From Hyaloraphidium curvatum (taxonomy: Eukaryota > Monoblepharomycota > Hyaloraphidiomycetes > Hyaloraphidiales > Hyaloraphidiaceae): a stretch of DNA of 64,000 nucleotides. Shown here one piece after another: positions 52,697 through 64,000 of this stretch. The first letter of the stretch is position 1; every line of letters starts with the position of its first letter. The stretch covers positions 62,001-126,000 of the forward strand of contig JAIVFI010000017.1 of assembly GCA_025558095.1 (NCBI GenBank), given 5' to 3'. Both the position numbers and the translations under genes were made by a program. The notes under the pieces are model-generated. The model saw only the letters and a program-made list of their open reading frames with translations, did not search any database and had not been told where the DNA came from.

Positions 52697-53477
52697 ATGG
52701 TCCGCGGCGCCGCTCAGCTGCGTGCGACCGCGCGCAAGGTGTCCTACCAGGACCTGATGCGTCAGGTCGCCTGGCGGTCCCTCCAGGAGTCGACGACTAC
52801 TTTGTCCATCGCGCTGTATTCCTACGCAGCGTGGGACCTCGAAGGCTTTGTTCCGACGTCGATGCTTTGGAGCAACGCCCAAGGGACCGTCCCAGTCACT
52901 GCGCACGCGATCGATTGCCTGCGTCGAGCTCTTGACCAGGACGGCACCATTTCGAAACTGATCACGGTCCTGGATGCGTTCTCGGCGTCCGGCGAGGTCA
53001 ATGATGCGTTTGTGGAGATCGGCGACGGAGGAGGTGGGCAGACTTCACTATCACGTGCTAAACTGGTTTGACGCGATCGCTTCGGCAGAAATCACCCTCA
53101 AGTTGCTCTTCCCCGGACTATCTGTGGCAGACTTGCGGCAGAAGCTTTCGATGCTAGGTCTGGATCCCGACGACCATCTTTTCGAGATCGGTTTCGGTGC
53201 TTCGTCACCGGACCGGGGATCTGTCAAAGGCCAAGATCAGCTCCAAGTCATCGTCATCCCTCCGGGCCCGCCCCAAGAGATGCACTTCGACGACGAATGG
53301 GATTCGAGATCGACTTCAAGCTCCACCTATTCGTCGAACCTGGATTCCTGGATGCAAGTGCCGCCGTCGGAGCTCCGGGAGCTTTTCGGCCAAGTCGAGA
53401 TGGAGGAGCCGTTCATCTTTGATGGAGATCTTGGCGAGGATGCAGCGTGGGGAGAGGATGCGCTGTCAGACGAGTGA
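52697..53477 (+). CDS. Hypothetical protein with acidic Ser-rich tail
   Basis: Two exons (52697-53033 and 53089-53477) with an intron GTGGGC...GTGCTAAAC...GGCAG (55 nt) give 241 aa; splicing joins VEIGDGGE to ITLKLLFPGLSVADLRQKL. The N-terminal half is helical (VSYQDLMRQVAWRSLQES, HAIDCLRRALDQDGTISKL). The C-terminal half is acidic and Ser-rich (DDEWDSRSTSSSTYSS, FIFDGDLGEDAAWGED). No family recognised. It lies 67 bp after the previous gene on the same strand. Confidence 0.55.
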
Positions 53478-53647
53478 CTTGTAGTGACATGATGCGGAAT
53501 ATGCATTACTTTTCCCGGTCAGTTCGGGCAAGAGCATCTTCCCGCAGCGGGTCGAGGTGCGCTGGGCCGGCGGCACAGGTGAAGATCTGATGGCCGAACT
53601 CCTCATGGGATCAGCCCCACCCGACGCTTCGAATCTTTCGCACTTCA

Positions 53648-56450
<2,803 letters not shown>

Positions 56451-56454
<4 letters not shown>

Positions 56455-59400
56455 TTTCCCTTGCGCTTAGCGAAGAATAGGAGGTACGCGTCGTCCAACG
56501 GGATCTTTTCCGCCTGAACCACCTTGTTGTCGTTGAAGAGTGCCCAGCCGTCGCCAGACTTGACGTGCGCCACGTAGTGTCCGGCATGAACAGACGTGCC
56601 CTTGTGGTTAATGAAAGCCAGAAGATCGTAGACGGCGGGCCTGGTGTCGTCTACGTCCGCCGCCGCGGCGGGTTCAGCGGCATCCGCTCCCGGGTCGCCA
56701 CCGTCGTCCGGATGATTGAAAAGCCACTCGACTGCCCGCTCCACGTTGTTGGACTGCAAAGCCGTTCAGCAGTGACAAGAGGAGACAGTGTAATGAACCC
56801 ACCGTCTCCCTCAACGCGCGCTTCGCATGTCCCTCGCTGAAGCCCATGTCTTTGAGCATGTCGACGTCGCCTTGGTTGAAAGCGCCTCCGCCGCCGCTCT
56901 CGTTTTGCTCCGGAATCGGGTCGTCCACATCTGGGGTCGCCACCCGATTAACACGGTTGATGGAGGCATCGAATGGAAACGCTTACCTGTAGCATCCATG
57001 TGCTCGAAGATCCAGTTTGTCGCAGCATCAATTCCAGAGTTGCCCGTGTTGATTATAGCCCTCTTGCACCGATTCTCGGAGAATCCCATGGCCAGAAGCT
57101 GGTTCAAGGTATCTTGATCGATGGCCGGCCCCGCAGACGGCGCAGCGTCCTCTGGCAAGGCATCTTCACCGTCCTGGAGGGCCCTTCCGCGCCAAGCTTC
57201 CATTTCCAAGGAGGTCTGGGGCACCGAGACGGGTACAACAAGCTTCCTGGGCACCCAGTTCTCCAACTTGAACCTCTGGAGCTGCAAGACGAGGATCTCG
57301 GGGAACGTTGCGAAGGAAAAGGACCTGCGAGGGTCAGCGTCCGCACACGGCCCTGTCACGCTGAACCTACTTTGCAGCGGTGGTCGTCGCTTGACAGCGC
57401 GGACACTTGAACTCGACCACTTCCGGTGCTGTCATGAGATCCAGGCATTCGCTCAACAAGACTTCCTCGAACTCCTCGCCAGCACCGTCTTCCTTCTTCT
57501 TGCGGAGCGGTACAGGTACGTCCACGAGGGTCTGTGACGTTTTCGACACGCGCGCGCCCGCGCAGTTTTGGCACTGTAGCTTCTGCTGCATTTGGAACTT
57601 GAACACCCGGGTCGGATCGACGTTGTTGGGACGCTCCTTCATTTCCACGATCTTGAGCAAATGCTGCAGGAACTCGCCCGCGTCCTGCAACGGAGAGCTT
57701 TGTGTCAGGGCGCCTTAGGAGTGGAAACCGAGTGCCGCACCTGCTGCCGCATGGTGGAGAACTCCGCGTGATCCTTTCCGATAAGCTCCTTGAACATGGA
57801 AGGCGCGATGCCATCCTGGCCGTGGATTTCTCCGTCGCTTGATTCGGTCGGGAACGAGTAGCGCCCGCTGGCAAGACCGTCGGCGATCTTTCCCATTTGG
57901 CAATGGAAACACTGTCCGTGTCGGTTGTGGCAGACTAAAGGATGTTGGCTCGCCACCTCAAGGTATCTGCGACGACAGTCGTCAGCAAAGAGGGCTGCCT
58001 GCACTCGGGAACGGACCTGTTCGATATGTCGTCAATATGGAACACCGCTTGCAGCACAGATGCCATGTAGCAACTGCAGTGGCGTTCGCAATGAGACTGC
58101 TATAGCCGGTAACGATGGCAGGCCAAAACGAACTCACCTGTTCCCAAGATTCTTCAGGCCAGTGTAGCCGGGACCGAAAAGCGGTTCCAGCTGCTTCCCG
58201 TCTTCCGTGGTCATGCTGAAGTCGAACTTCAGGTTTTGCTCCAGTTGCTGATGCAGTGGTCGTCAGCCTTTCGTGCTCCAATGTCACGAGGCTGACCGCA
58301 CCAGTTCCGCCATCGACTTTTCAGTCTTCTGCTGCGTTCCCACTTCAATGCCGAAAGTCGCGAGATGCTGCGCCAAGTTAGAATCCAACACTCCGTCGTC
58401 ATCCAGATAGCAGTAGAGATCTGTTAGTCACGCCGGTTAGTCCGTGAACTCGGCGGCTCGATCATCGCGCGCCGGGAACCCACCGGCAGTTCCTTCGGGA
58501 GTGATCGTGCCCAGCTTGCAGGACACTGGATGGCCGGTTGCTTCAAAGTGGGCGATCCCATGGCCATTCCCTCCGCTTCCGTCGTACTGCTTGCGCCCAC
58601 AGCCGACGTTGCCGCACGTCAGGCACAGCCATAGGTTGTTCTTCAGCTCGCAATCGTTGCAATGATCTGGCGGACGTGTGAGACCACTTGCAAAACGCAT
58701 AGTGCCGGCCCCCGTCAACGGACCCAACACTTTGCCGCCCGAAGTCTGAACCAGCGACCGAGTGTGTGCGCACTCTTTCGTTTCCTCCTCCCATGCTTTG
58801 ACTTCCGACTGCTTCTTTGCTGACATCGCAGATAGGACGCCAGTCACCGTGCCCGCGATCTGACGAATTGATCACAACGTGAGCGGCCGGGGCGAGGGAG
58901 TAGGTTTCAACCCACATTCGGGTGAGTCTTGTCGACGACGATGCCGCACGTCAGGCACTTTGCTTCAGTCACGAAATCGTAGAGCTCTTCTTCCGGCTGC
59001 TCGACGATGACGAGCTTCGCCATCTTCTGAGGCGGAGGATTATCGTCCTATGCCGCAAATCAGCTGGAGGTCTGCCGTAGCGTGGAGCAATCCTCCGTAC
59101 CCTCTTCGGCTTCGGCACGCGCTTGATGTTTAGGACCACGGGATGCTGCATGTTCTTGGCGTGGAGGGAGCCGTGGTTCCGCTCGTTCTCCAGGCACCCT
59201 CCATTGAAGCACGTCAGACAGACATCGACCCCCTGGCTCAGATCCTGGTTCGTGGCACGCCCAGATCGCGGTCCGTCAGATCAGGCACACTGCAGAATCA
59301 CGATGCGACACGGACCTGCGAGTCAAAGCATTGCTGTGGAGCAACGTTTCGTTCCTTTAGCTACCCTGAACGCGTCGGCCACGGAACGGCCGCCTACCGT

Positions 59401-59475
59401 GCACTCCTCCTTGTAGACCGGAGTGGACAGCGTGGGCGGACTGAATCGCTGCTCTGCGATGTGTGGGCAGGCCAT
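56451..59475 (-). CDS. USP5: Ubiquitin carboxyl-terminal hydrolase 5 / UBP14 (isopeptidase T)
   Basis: Many exons. The first three are resolved: 59475-59398, an 18-nt microexon 59333-59316, and one starting at 59244. They join VYKEECT, QCFDSQ and DLSQGVDVCLTCFNGG. Next come QHPVVLNIKRVPKPKR and the canonical ZnF-UBP (HCNDCELKNNLWLCLTC, GNGHGIAHFEATGH). The catalytic Cys box is split by an intron and rejoins as KNLGNSCYMASVLQAVF. QDAGEFLQHLL follows, then two UBA domains (LNQLLAMGFSENRCKRAI and MLKDMGFSEGHAKRAL) and the His box SVHAGHYVAHVKSGDGWALF with NDNKV. It disassembles free polyubiquitin chains. All catalytic elements are present. Internal exon ends were not all fixed. Stop TAG is at 56453-56451. 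Confidence 0.94.
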
Positions 59476-59590
59476 GTCTCCCGCCAGACGACAAGAATGT
59501 AATGCCGGCAGCCTGCACGATCTGTGTCTCTGGGCCTGTCTCAAAAGCTCAAAAGCTGCGTCTCAAAACTCCGGCGTGCCGCCCTGGAGA
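59476..59590. promoter_or_regulatory. Divergent promoter region, USP5 / GCFC
   Basis: 115 bp between the start codons of two genes transcribed in opposite directions. No core element recognised. Confidence 0.35.
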
Positions 59591-62258
59591 ATGTCCTTTT
59601 CGTTCAAAAAGGCCCCGGCTAAGGCCCGCCGTAACTTTCGGGTCGGCGTTGAACGCGATGGATCGCCGGAAGAGACGGCGGAGGGTTCTGGACTCGAGTC
59701 GGGGACACCGGCTGCGCAGGACGAGGGCGAAACCAGTGCCGTCAAGCGGCGAGACCGAGGAAACAAGAAGGAAGGGGGTCGGAAAGCGGGCAAGATGACT
59801 TTTGGAGCCGACGAAGTCAGTGCTGGTCGCTGCAGCTGCCCCACCCAAGGTTGATTTCTTCGACGCACTGTGACAGGAGCCTGCGGAAGTGTTCAAGCTT
59901 GTGAAATCCGCCTCGCCCGCCCCATGGCCTCAGGGAGCAGAGTCGCTCCGAATGGATTCGGGGCGCGAAGGTCACGGAGGGACCCGCTACGACGCTGAAC
60001 ATCTGGAGGAGCTGCGCAAGAGCATCAGTGCCCCACCGGCTCTCCAACCGAACCGATATTCGGCAGATCAATCAATGGAGGACGTCGCGGACACCATTCC
60101 GGATGACGCAGCGGTGCTGGCAGCGCGTAGACTGCGGGAGCAAAGGCGTGCTGCCGGCGAGCGCGAAGAGAAGGAAGATTTCATCCCCTTGGATGGCAAG
60201 CCAAAGACGAGGGTGTGTGATGCCGACGCGGCGACATGAAGCAGGAATGAATTTCAGTCCTGCAGGAATCTCGACTAGTCACCGAGGATCAGCTGGTGGA
60301 GGACGAGGAAGAGTTCGAAGATTACTCGGGAGACAGGATTGCGTTCGGAGCGAAGACGGCGAAGCAACGGAAGACGGAGCGGCGACGCGAGATTGAAGCT
60401 ACCTTGCTGGCAAGGTCCGCTGCCTGAGTTTTGTTGCCTCGCCCCCGCCGCTAATTGAGGAATGTTGCTCCCCAGGGATCAATCTGAATCGGATGAAGAC
60501 CTTGAGGAAGTGAACGGGGAACACGGGGCGCAAACCGGCATTTTTGGGCTTTCGGCTCCGCCTCTTCTGGACAATGGCCGTGCAGAGGATTCTGCGATGC
60601 CAAGTGGCGCTGTGCTGGCATCAATGGGGGCGGTAAACGCGCGGCTCAATGGCCTTCTGCTCGGGAACGATGAGATTCTTGCGGCGCTCAGGCAGAAGAC
60701 CACGGAGCTTTCCTTGGAACTGGCGGCCGCCGAGGGAGCTTCTGGGGGCCTCTCGAGGGACATGGAGAGCTCCGGCGATCGGTACAACTTCTTCCAGGAC
60801 CTGCGGATGTACGTCAACAGCCTTGCCGACTTTTTCGACGAGAAAGTGAGCCTTCACTGGGGCTGCGCACAATATCTGGGCTGATGTCTTGGCTCAGCTC
60901 CCTCAACTCATCGCCCTCGAAGACGAGCACGAAGCCTATGTTGCCAAGCTCGTTGCTCAGCGCAAGGAGGCTCGCTACGCTTCAGTCGATGCAGACTACG
61001 AAATCATCACGGGCTTTGCCCCAAGGCGTCCGAGCGTCGAGCAAGAGTTGGAAGCTCGAGATCCTGATGGTAAGGACCAGGCGAACCCGTACCCTGACGG
61101 GGTCGCAAGCTAATGGGGCGCCGTCAGGGACGACAATCGAGCGACTGGAAAAGTCGCACCGTCATTTGTTTGACGATAGCTTGGAATCGTACTCGCAGTT
61201 GCAGAGCATCCGCGACACCTTGATCTCCTGGAAGATGCGATTTCCCGGAGATTACGAGCGAGCCTTCGGTTCGCTCAGCGTACCAGGTGCCTTTGAGCTG
61301 GCCGTGCGCCACGAGCTGTTTGGCTGGTTTCCTTTCCAGGTGCGAGTGGATTTCAAACGCTTGCTCTCGGAGCGCGCCGCTAACGACGTGATCTGTACAG
61401 GCTCTGGTTCGTCTCGAGGACATGGAATGGCACAGAACCGTGGCGAGCTTCGACAGCGCATATGCGCACGAAGACGAGGAGCCCCACGAGATGGAGGTTC
61501 TCAACGCCATCGTCAAATCCGTTTGCATTCCCCGGCTCAAGGCCCGTCTGCCGATGTTTGATGTCTGGTCAGCGTCGGAAACCAGAAATCTGGCGTCTCT
61601 TCTGGCGGAGATTCGAGATTACGTTGCGACCGATTCACCGGCATACAAGGCAGGCCTGATCGCTTACAAGCAGTCACCGTTGTGCTCACAAGTTCTTCAC
61701 GTAACAGGGAATCGTCTCCATCGTCAACGATCTCTTCGCGGCTGCGGTTGGGGAATGCGCAGAGCGTTACGGTGTGGAGGCGCCGCATCTTCAGACATCG
61801 TCCCCTCCCTCGCCAGAGGTCCTGGCCGCGCGGACCCGCTTTTTCGAGGGCCTGTTTCCCGTGAGTGATGCAGCCATCGTGCATCGGTGTCTTGTGCTGA
61901 CTGCTGGTCTAGCTCGTTCAAAATGCAGTGACCTTGAGGCGCTACCTGGGCAGCAGCGCGGTAACGGAGTTGTGTTCGGGGTTAATGGGGCGAGTAGTGG
62001 TCGTTGTCCTTTCGAGCGTCACACCGGCTTCCTTGAAGCATGACATTGGACTGCTGCAGAAGGTGGGAGGACTTTTGCTCAGCCGGTATCGCGCACTGAC
62101 GTTCCTCGTAGGTTTGCGCGGCAGTTCAACCTTATGGTTCCGAGGAGGACAGGGCATCCATGAAGCATGCTTTGCGGAAATGGACGTTCAAACTCCGCCT
62201 GCTGTCGTCGTCTCGACCGGACCTGCTGGACATGATTGATTCCCTCGATCTTCTCTGA
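59591..62258 (+). CDS. GCFC-domain protein (PAXBP1/GCF-like, spliceosome disassembly)
   Basis: Start ATG 59591 (MSFSFKKAPAKARRNF). Resolved 5' exons: 59591-59815, 59877-60212, then one from about 60264; first donor GTCAGT, second GTGTGT. N-terminal part is charged and disordered (VKRRDRGNKKEGGRKAGK), then PDDAAVLAARRLREQ and DFIPLD as in PAXBP1. SRLVTEDQLVEDEEEFE and RYNFFQDLRMYVNSLADFF follow. The GCFC core includes HLFDDSLESYSQLQSIRD, SWKMRFPGDYERAFGSLSV and VRHELFGWFPFQ. Later pieces: FDVWSASETRNLASLL, VSIVNDLFAAAVGE. The 3' end is uncertain: either a short final intron gives a tail ending MIDSLDLL at 62258, or the unspliced frame stops at 62239. Yeast Ntr2/animal PAXBP1 act with the NTR complex. 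Confidence 0.85.
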
Positions 62259-62277
62259 CATTAGATTTCCCTGGTAG

Positions 62278-62325
62278 CTGGCACCGCTGTGACTCTACAT
62301 CGGTGCGCGAACGGACGCTGACTCG
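62278..62325 (-). repeat. 49-bp dispersed repeat, copy 3 (inverted)
   Basis: Reverse complement of the unit at 6403: on the minus strand it runs GAGTCAGCGTCCG...TAGAGTCACAGCGGTGCCAG. Confidence 0.88.
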
Positions 62326-63033
62326 CTCGGGGCCGACGGCACATTGTTTCCCCCGCGTCCCTCGCTGCGCTCGCCCTCGCGCCCTATGGGCCGGCGCGGG
62401 CAATTCCGCCAACCGTTCATCTCTCGCCGGGGGCCAGACGGGAGCCCGGCGGGCGCCGGCTGGAGCACCGGACATCCGAACGGATGCATTTGGCGTAAAA
62501 ACCGCCGCGGGGAAATGCACTGGTAGTGGGGGACCGGCAACCGGGGTGGGGACAACCGGGTCGGCGGGCGGCGGAGGGCACCCGAGGGTCCGCCGCGGCC
62601 TCCGAAACGTGCGGAAATATCGCGCGCAGCCGTTGGAACGGCCGGCGGGGTCGTACGGTGTGCTGCCTGCGCGCGATGGGCGGCGGGAGCCGGCGGGTCC
62701 GATGCTCGCCGGCGGCCGCCTTCCCCCACCCGGAGCACGATGCCGGCCTGCTTCCAACGCGGCGGCGCTCTCTTCCGGCATTTTTCCGCGCGGACCGAGG
62801 GGCCGTGACCTTTCTCGAGCGAACCAATTCGAGTTTGGTGTTGAGGCCGCACTGATTTCGGTCCACGTCCTCTCTTTGGTCCACGGCTCCCTCCCATGCC
62901 CTCCAAGACGGAAAACGGGGAGAATAGGACGATGGACAAGAAACCCTTCTTTGGGTTTAAATCGTCCATCGCCCGACGACGAGTATTCGTATATCTGGTT
63001 GGGGTTTCTTGCGGCGGCGCCCGGCTATGCGGT

Positions 63034-63082
63034 TAGAGTCAGTGTCCATTCGCGCACCAATGTAGAGTCACAGCGGTGCCAG
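63034..63082 (+). repeat. 49-bp dispersed repeat, copy 4
   Basis: Unit TAGAGTCAGTGTCCATTC...TAGAGTCACAGCGGTGCCAG with two or three base changes from copy 1. Confidence 0.9.
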
Positions 63083-63264
63083 GAGACGAAACGATGGAAT
63101 GACACAGCAGCGTTCGGGATAGTGAGTTCATCGATTGGCGTTATCGAACCGCCAGCGGCGTCCACATGCTCGACAGCCCGTCCCAGCCTCTTGGCCGAAA
63201 GGACGTCCAAGAGACCCTGGTAAAGAGAATAAGCAGGAGCTACAAGCTGCGAGCCTGGCCGCTC

Positions 63265-63754
63265 CTACGTCGAGAAAGTCCGAGAGCCAAACATCCAGCT
63301 GCGTTTCAAGTTCCGTGCTGTTCGGGCGTTTGTCCGCGTTCGTCCGCCTCGTACCGGGTAGCCTGCGTCGTGGCGAGCGCCGCGAACGGTGCCGATCTGG
63401 ACCTCGCTCTCACTTGGATCACATCGTCGATCAGATCCGCGAAACAAGGGCGATAGCGGCGACGCACATCCGTTTCCGGATTTCGCGCTTCAGCTCCGAC
63501 TCGATCGTCATCCCGCCCAGAATCTGCGCCAGCTGAACCCGCTGCTCATCCGTTATATCCTGCAGCTTGCATCTTCGGTGTATTCCGAGCTGAAAGGCCG
63601 ACCGACGCGTTCAACGCGGCCGGGCGCGTGGCGTCGGAACCCGCACCTTGTCGCAGATTCCGGCCGCCGTCGCCTGCCCAATACCGTAGAAGCGCGTGAG
63701 CGCTATCCGGGCAAGCTTGTCGTCCGGTAGGTTGACTCCAAGGAGGTAAACCAT
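63265..63754 (-). CDS. Mitochondrial small-subunit ribosomal protein uS13m
   Basis: Three exons (63754-63647, 63589-63468, 63406-63265) give 123 aa, the size of bacterial S13. Introns 63590-63646 (GTGCGG...CAG) and 63407-63467 (GTGCGT...GAG). The start at 63754 gives MVYLLGVNLPDDKLARIALT, aligned with the S13 N-terminus; ATG 63805 would add 17 residues. Signature parts: RFYGIGQATAAGICDKLGIH, DITDEQRVQLAQIL, IGTVRGARHDAGYPVRGG and RTRTNARTARNLKR. S13 sits in the head of the small subunit and contacts P-site tRNA and 5S bridges. The bacterial-type C-terminus and lack of the long extension of cytosolic uS13 (RPS18) point to the mitochondrial form, although no cleavable presequence is obvious. 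Confidence 0.93.
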
Positions 63755-63816
63755 TGTCACCAACCGCGCGGTCAGGTGAGGTTCCGAGATCGCCGCGGTA
63801 AACATCACGCCAAACA
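63755..63816. promoter_or_regulatory. Very short divergent promoter, uS13m / BUD23
   Basis: 62 bp between start codons of two translation-related genes transcribed in opposite directions, so they probably share promoter elements. No core box recognised. Confidence 0.45.
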
Positions 63817-63961
63817 ATGTCTCGCCCAGAACACCAGTCTCCACCAGAGATCGTGGGTAGCGGTGTTCAGCGGTGCCTACGGTCTTCTCATTAGTTTGAC
63901 GCTCTGAATCGGTGCGCGGCCAGTTCTACAATGACACCGAGGCCCGGAAGTACACGGCCAA
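63817..63961 (+). CDS. BUD23: BUD23, 18S rRNA (guanine-N7) methyltransferase, first two exons
   Basis: Exon 1 (63817-63852) encodes MSRPEHQSPPEI; intron 63853-63923 starts GTGGGT and ends GGCCAG; exon 2 (63924-63961) encodes FYNDTEARKYTA and ends before a GTGAGC donor. Together this is the characteristic N-terminus of BUD23/WBSCR22, which methylates G1575 (yeast numbering) of 18S rRNA with TRM112. The rest of the gene lies beyond the right edge. Only 24 residues are seen, but the match is distinctive. Confidence 0.85.
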
Positions 63962-64000
63962 GTGAGCACCCCTGCGACCCGTGGACTCTGGCAACTGACA

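Larger units (their letters stand above)
62259..63264. other. Gene-poor region with two copies of the 49-bp repeat
   Basis: About 1 kb between the GCFC and uS13m stop codons. Apart from the two repeats (62278-62325 and 63034-63082, in inverted orientation) I see no supported gene; the sequence between them is Gly/Arg/Pro-coding in every frame, which is typical of non-coding GC-rich DNA. Confidence 0.5.

Noticed and set aside
62295-63223. Overlapping frames of 200-300 codons between GCFC and uS13m
   Set aside because: All are Gly/Arg/Pro/Ala-rich, cross the 49-bp repeats and lack motifs; treated as non-coding.

Overview
This window is nuclear DNA from a GC-rich eukaryote, most likely a fungus of an early-diverging, flagellate (chytrid-like) grade. 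Almost every gene with a recognisable product is split by short GT-AG introns of about 45-90 nt. The gene set is opisthokont and fungal: MAK16, BMT2, BUD23, a Kre9/Knh1-type GPI wall protein, VTC1-like DUF202 proteins and an ARO3/ARO4-type DAHP synthase. A three-polo-box PLK4 kinase, normally tied to centrioles, and a HEI10 RING protein argue against a yeast or mushroom. The taxon is an inference; no marker names the species.

Positions 1-26,400 are the accessory half. A family of PPR (pentatricopeptide) genes occurs as one 3' end cut by the left edge (2-109, +), a copy with an in-frame stop (3718-5955, -), an intact copy (9885-12120, +) and another (14606-16837, -), in alternating orientation. 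Between them lie a GPI-type berberine-bridge oxidoreductase, a TMEM53/DUF829 hydrolase-like gene, a VTC1-like gene, a Pro/Gln-rich protein, a decayed non-LTR retrotransposon tail and a 152-bp tandem repeat. An MFS transporter then sits between two paralogous membrane proteins of unknown family. Next come an FAD monooxygenase, a duplicated fragment of the MFS gene and a Reeler-domain surface protein. A 49-bp dispersed repeat punctuates this half and recurs near the right end.

Positions 26,700-64,000 are dense, mostly single-copy housekeeping DNA: an F-box-like protein, MAK16, a plant-type glutaminyl cyclase, a second VTC1-like gene, ribulose-5-phosphate 3-epimerase, BMT2, a Kre9-like GPI protein, a GT31-like glycosyltransferase, GDP-mannose pyrophosphorylase, a Cys-rich membrane protein, DAHP synthase and a ZIP transporter. 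They are followed by WDR7, HEI10, two unknown proteins, PLK4, USP5/UBP14, a GCFC/PAXBP1 splicing factor, mitochondrial uS13 and the first exons of BUD23. Several neighbours are head-to-head across 55-170 bp. PLK4 and USP5 are tail-to-tail with overlapping stop codons.

Themes are ribosome biogenesis and translation (MAK16, BMT2, BUD23, uS13m), secretory and wall glycosylation (GDP-mannose, GT31, Kre9-like, glutaminyl cyclase) and vacuolar acidification or polyphosphate (WDR7, the two DUF202 proteins). Exon boundaries were placed by eye from splice signals and family conservation. Those of BBE, PPR, MAK16, RPE, GMPP, DAHPS, HEI10, PLK4 and uS13m keep frame throughout. Those of WDR7, USP5 and GCFC are partial.
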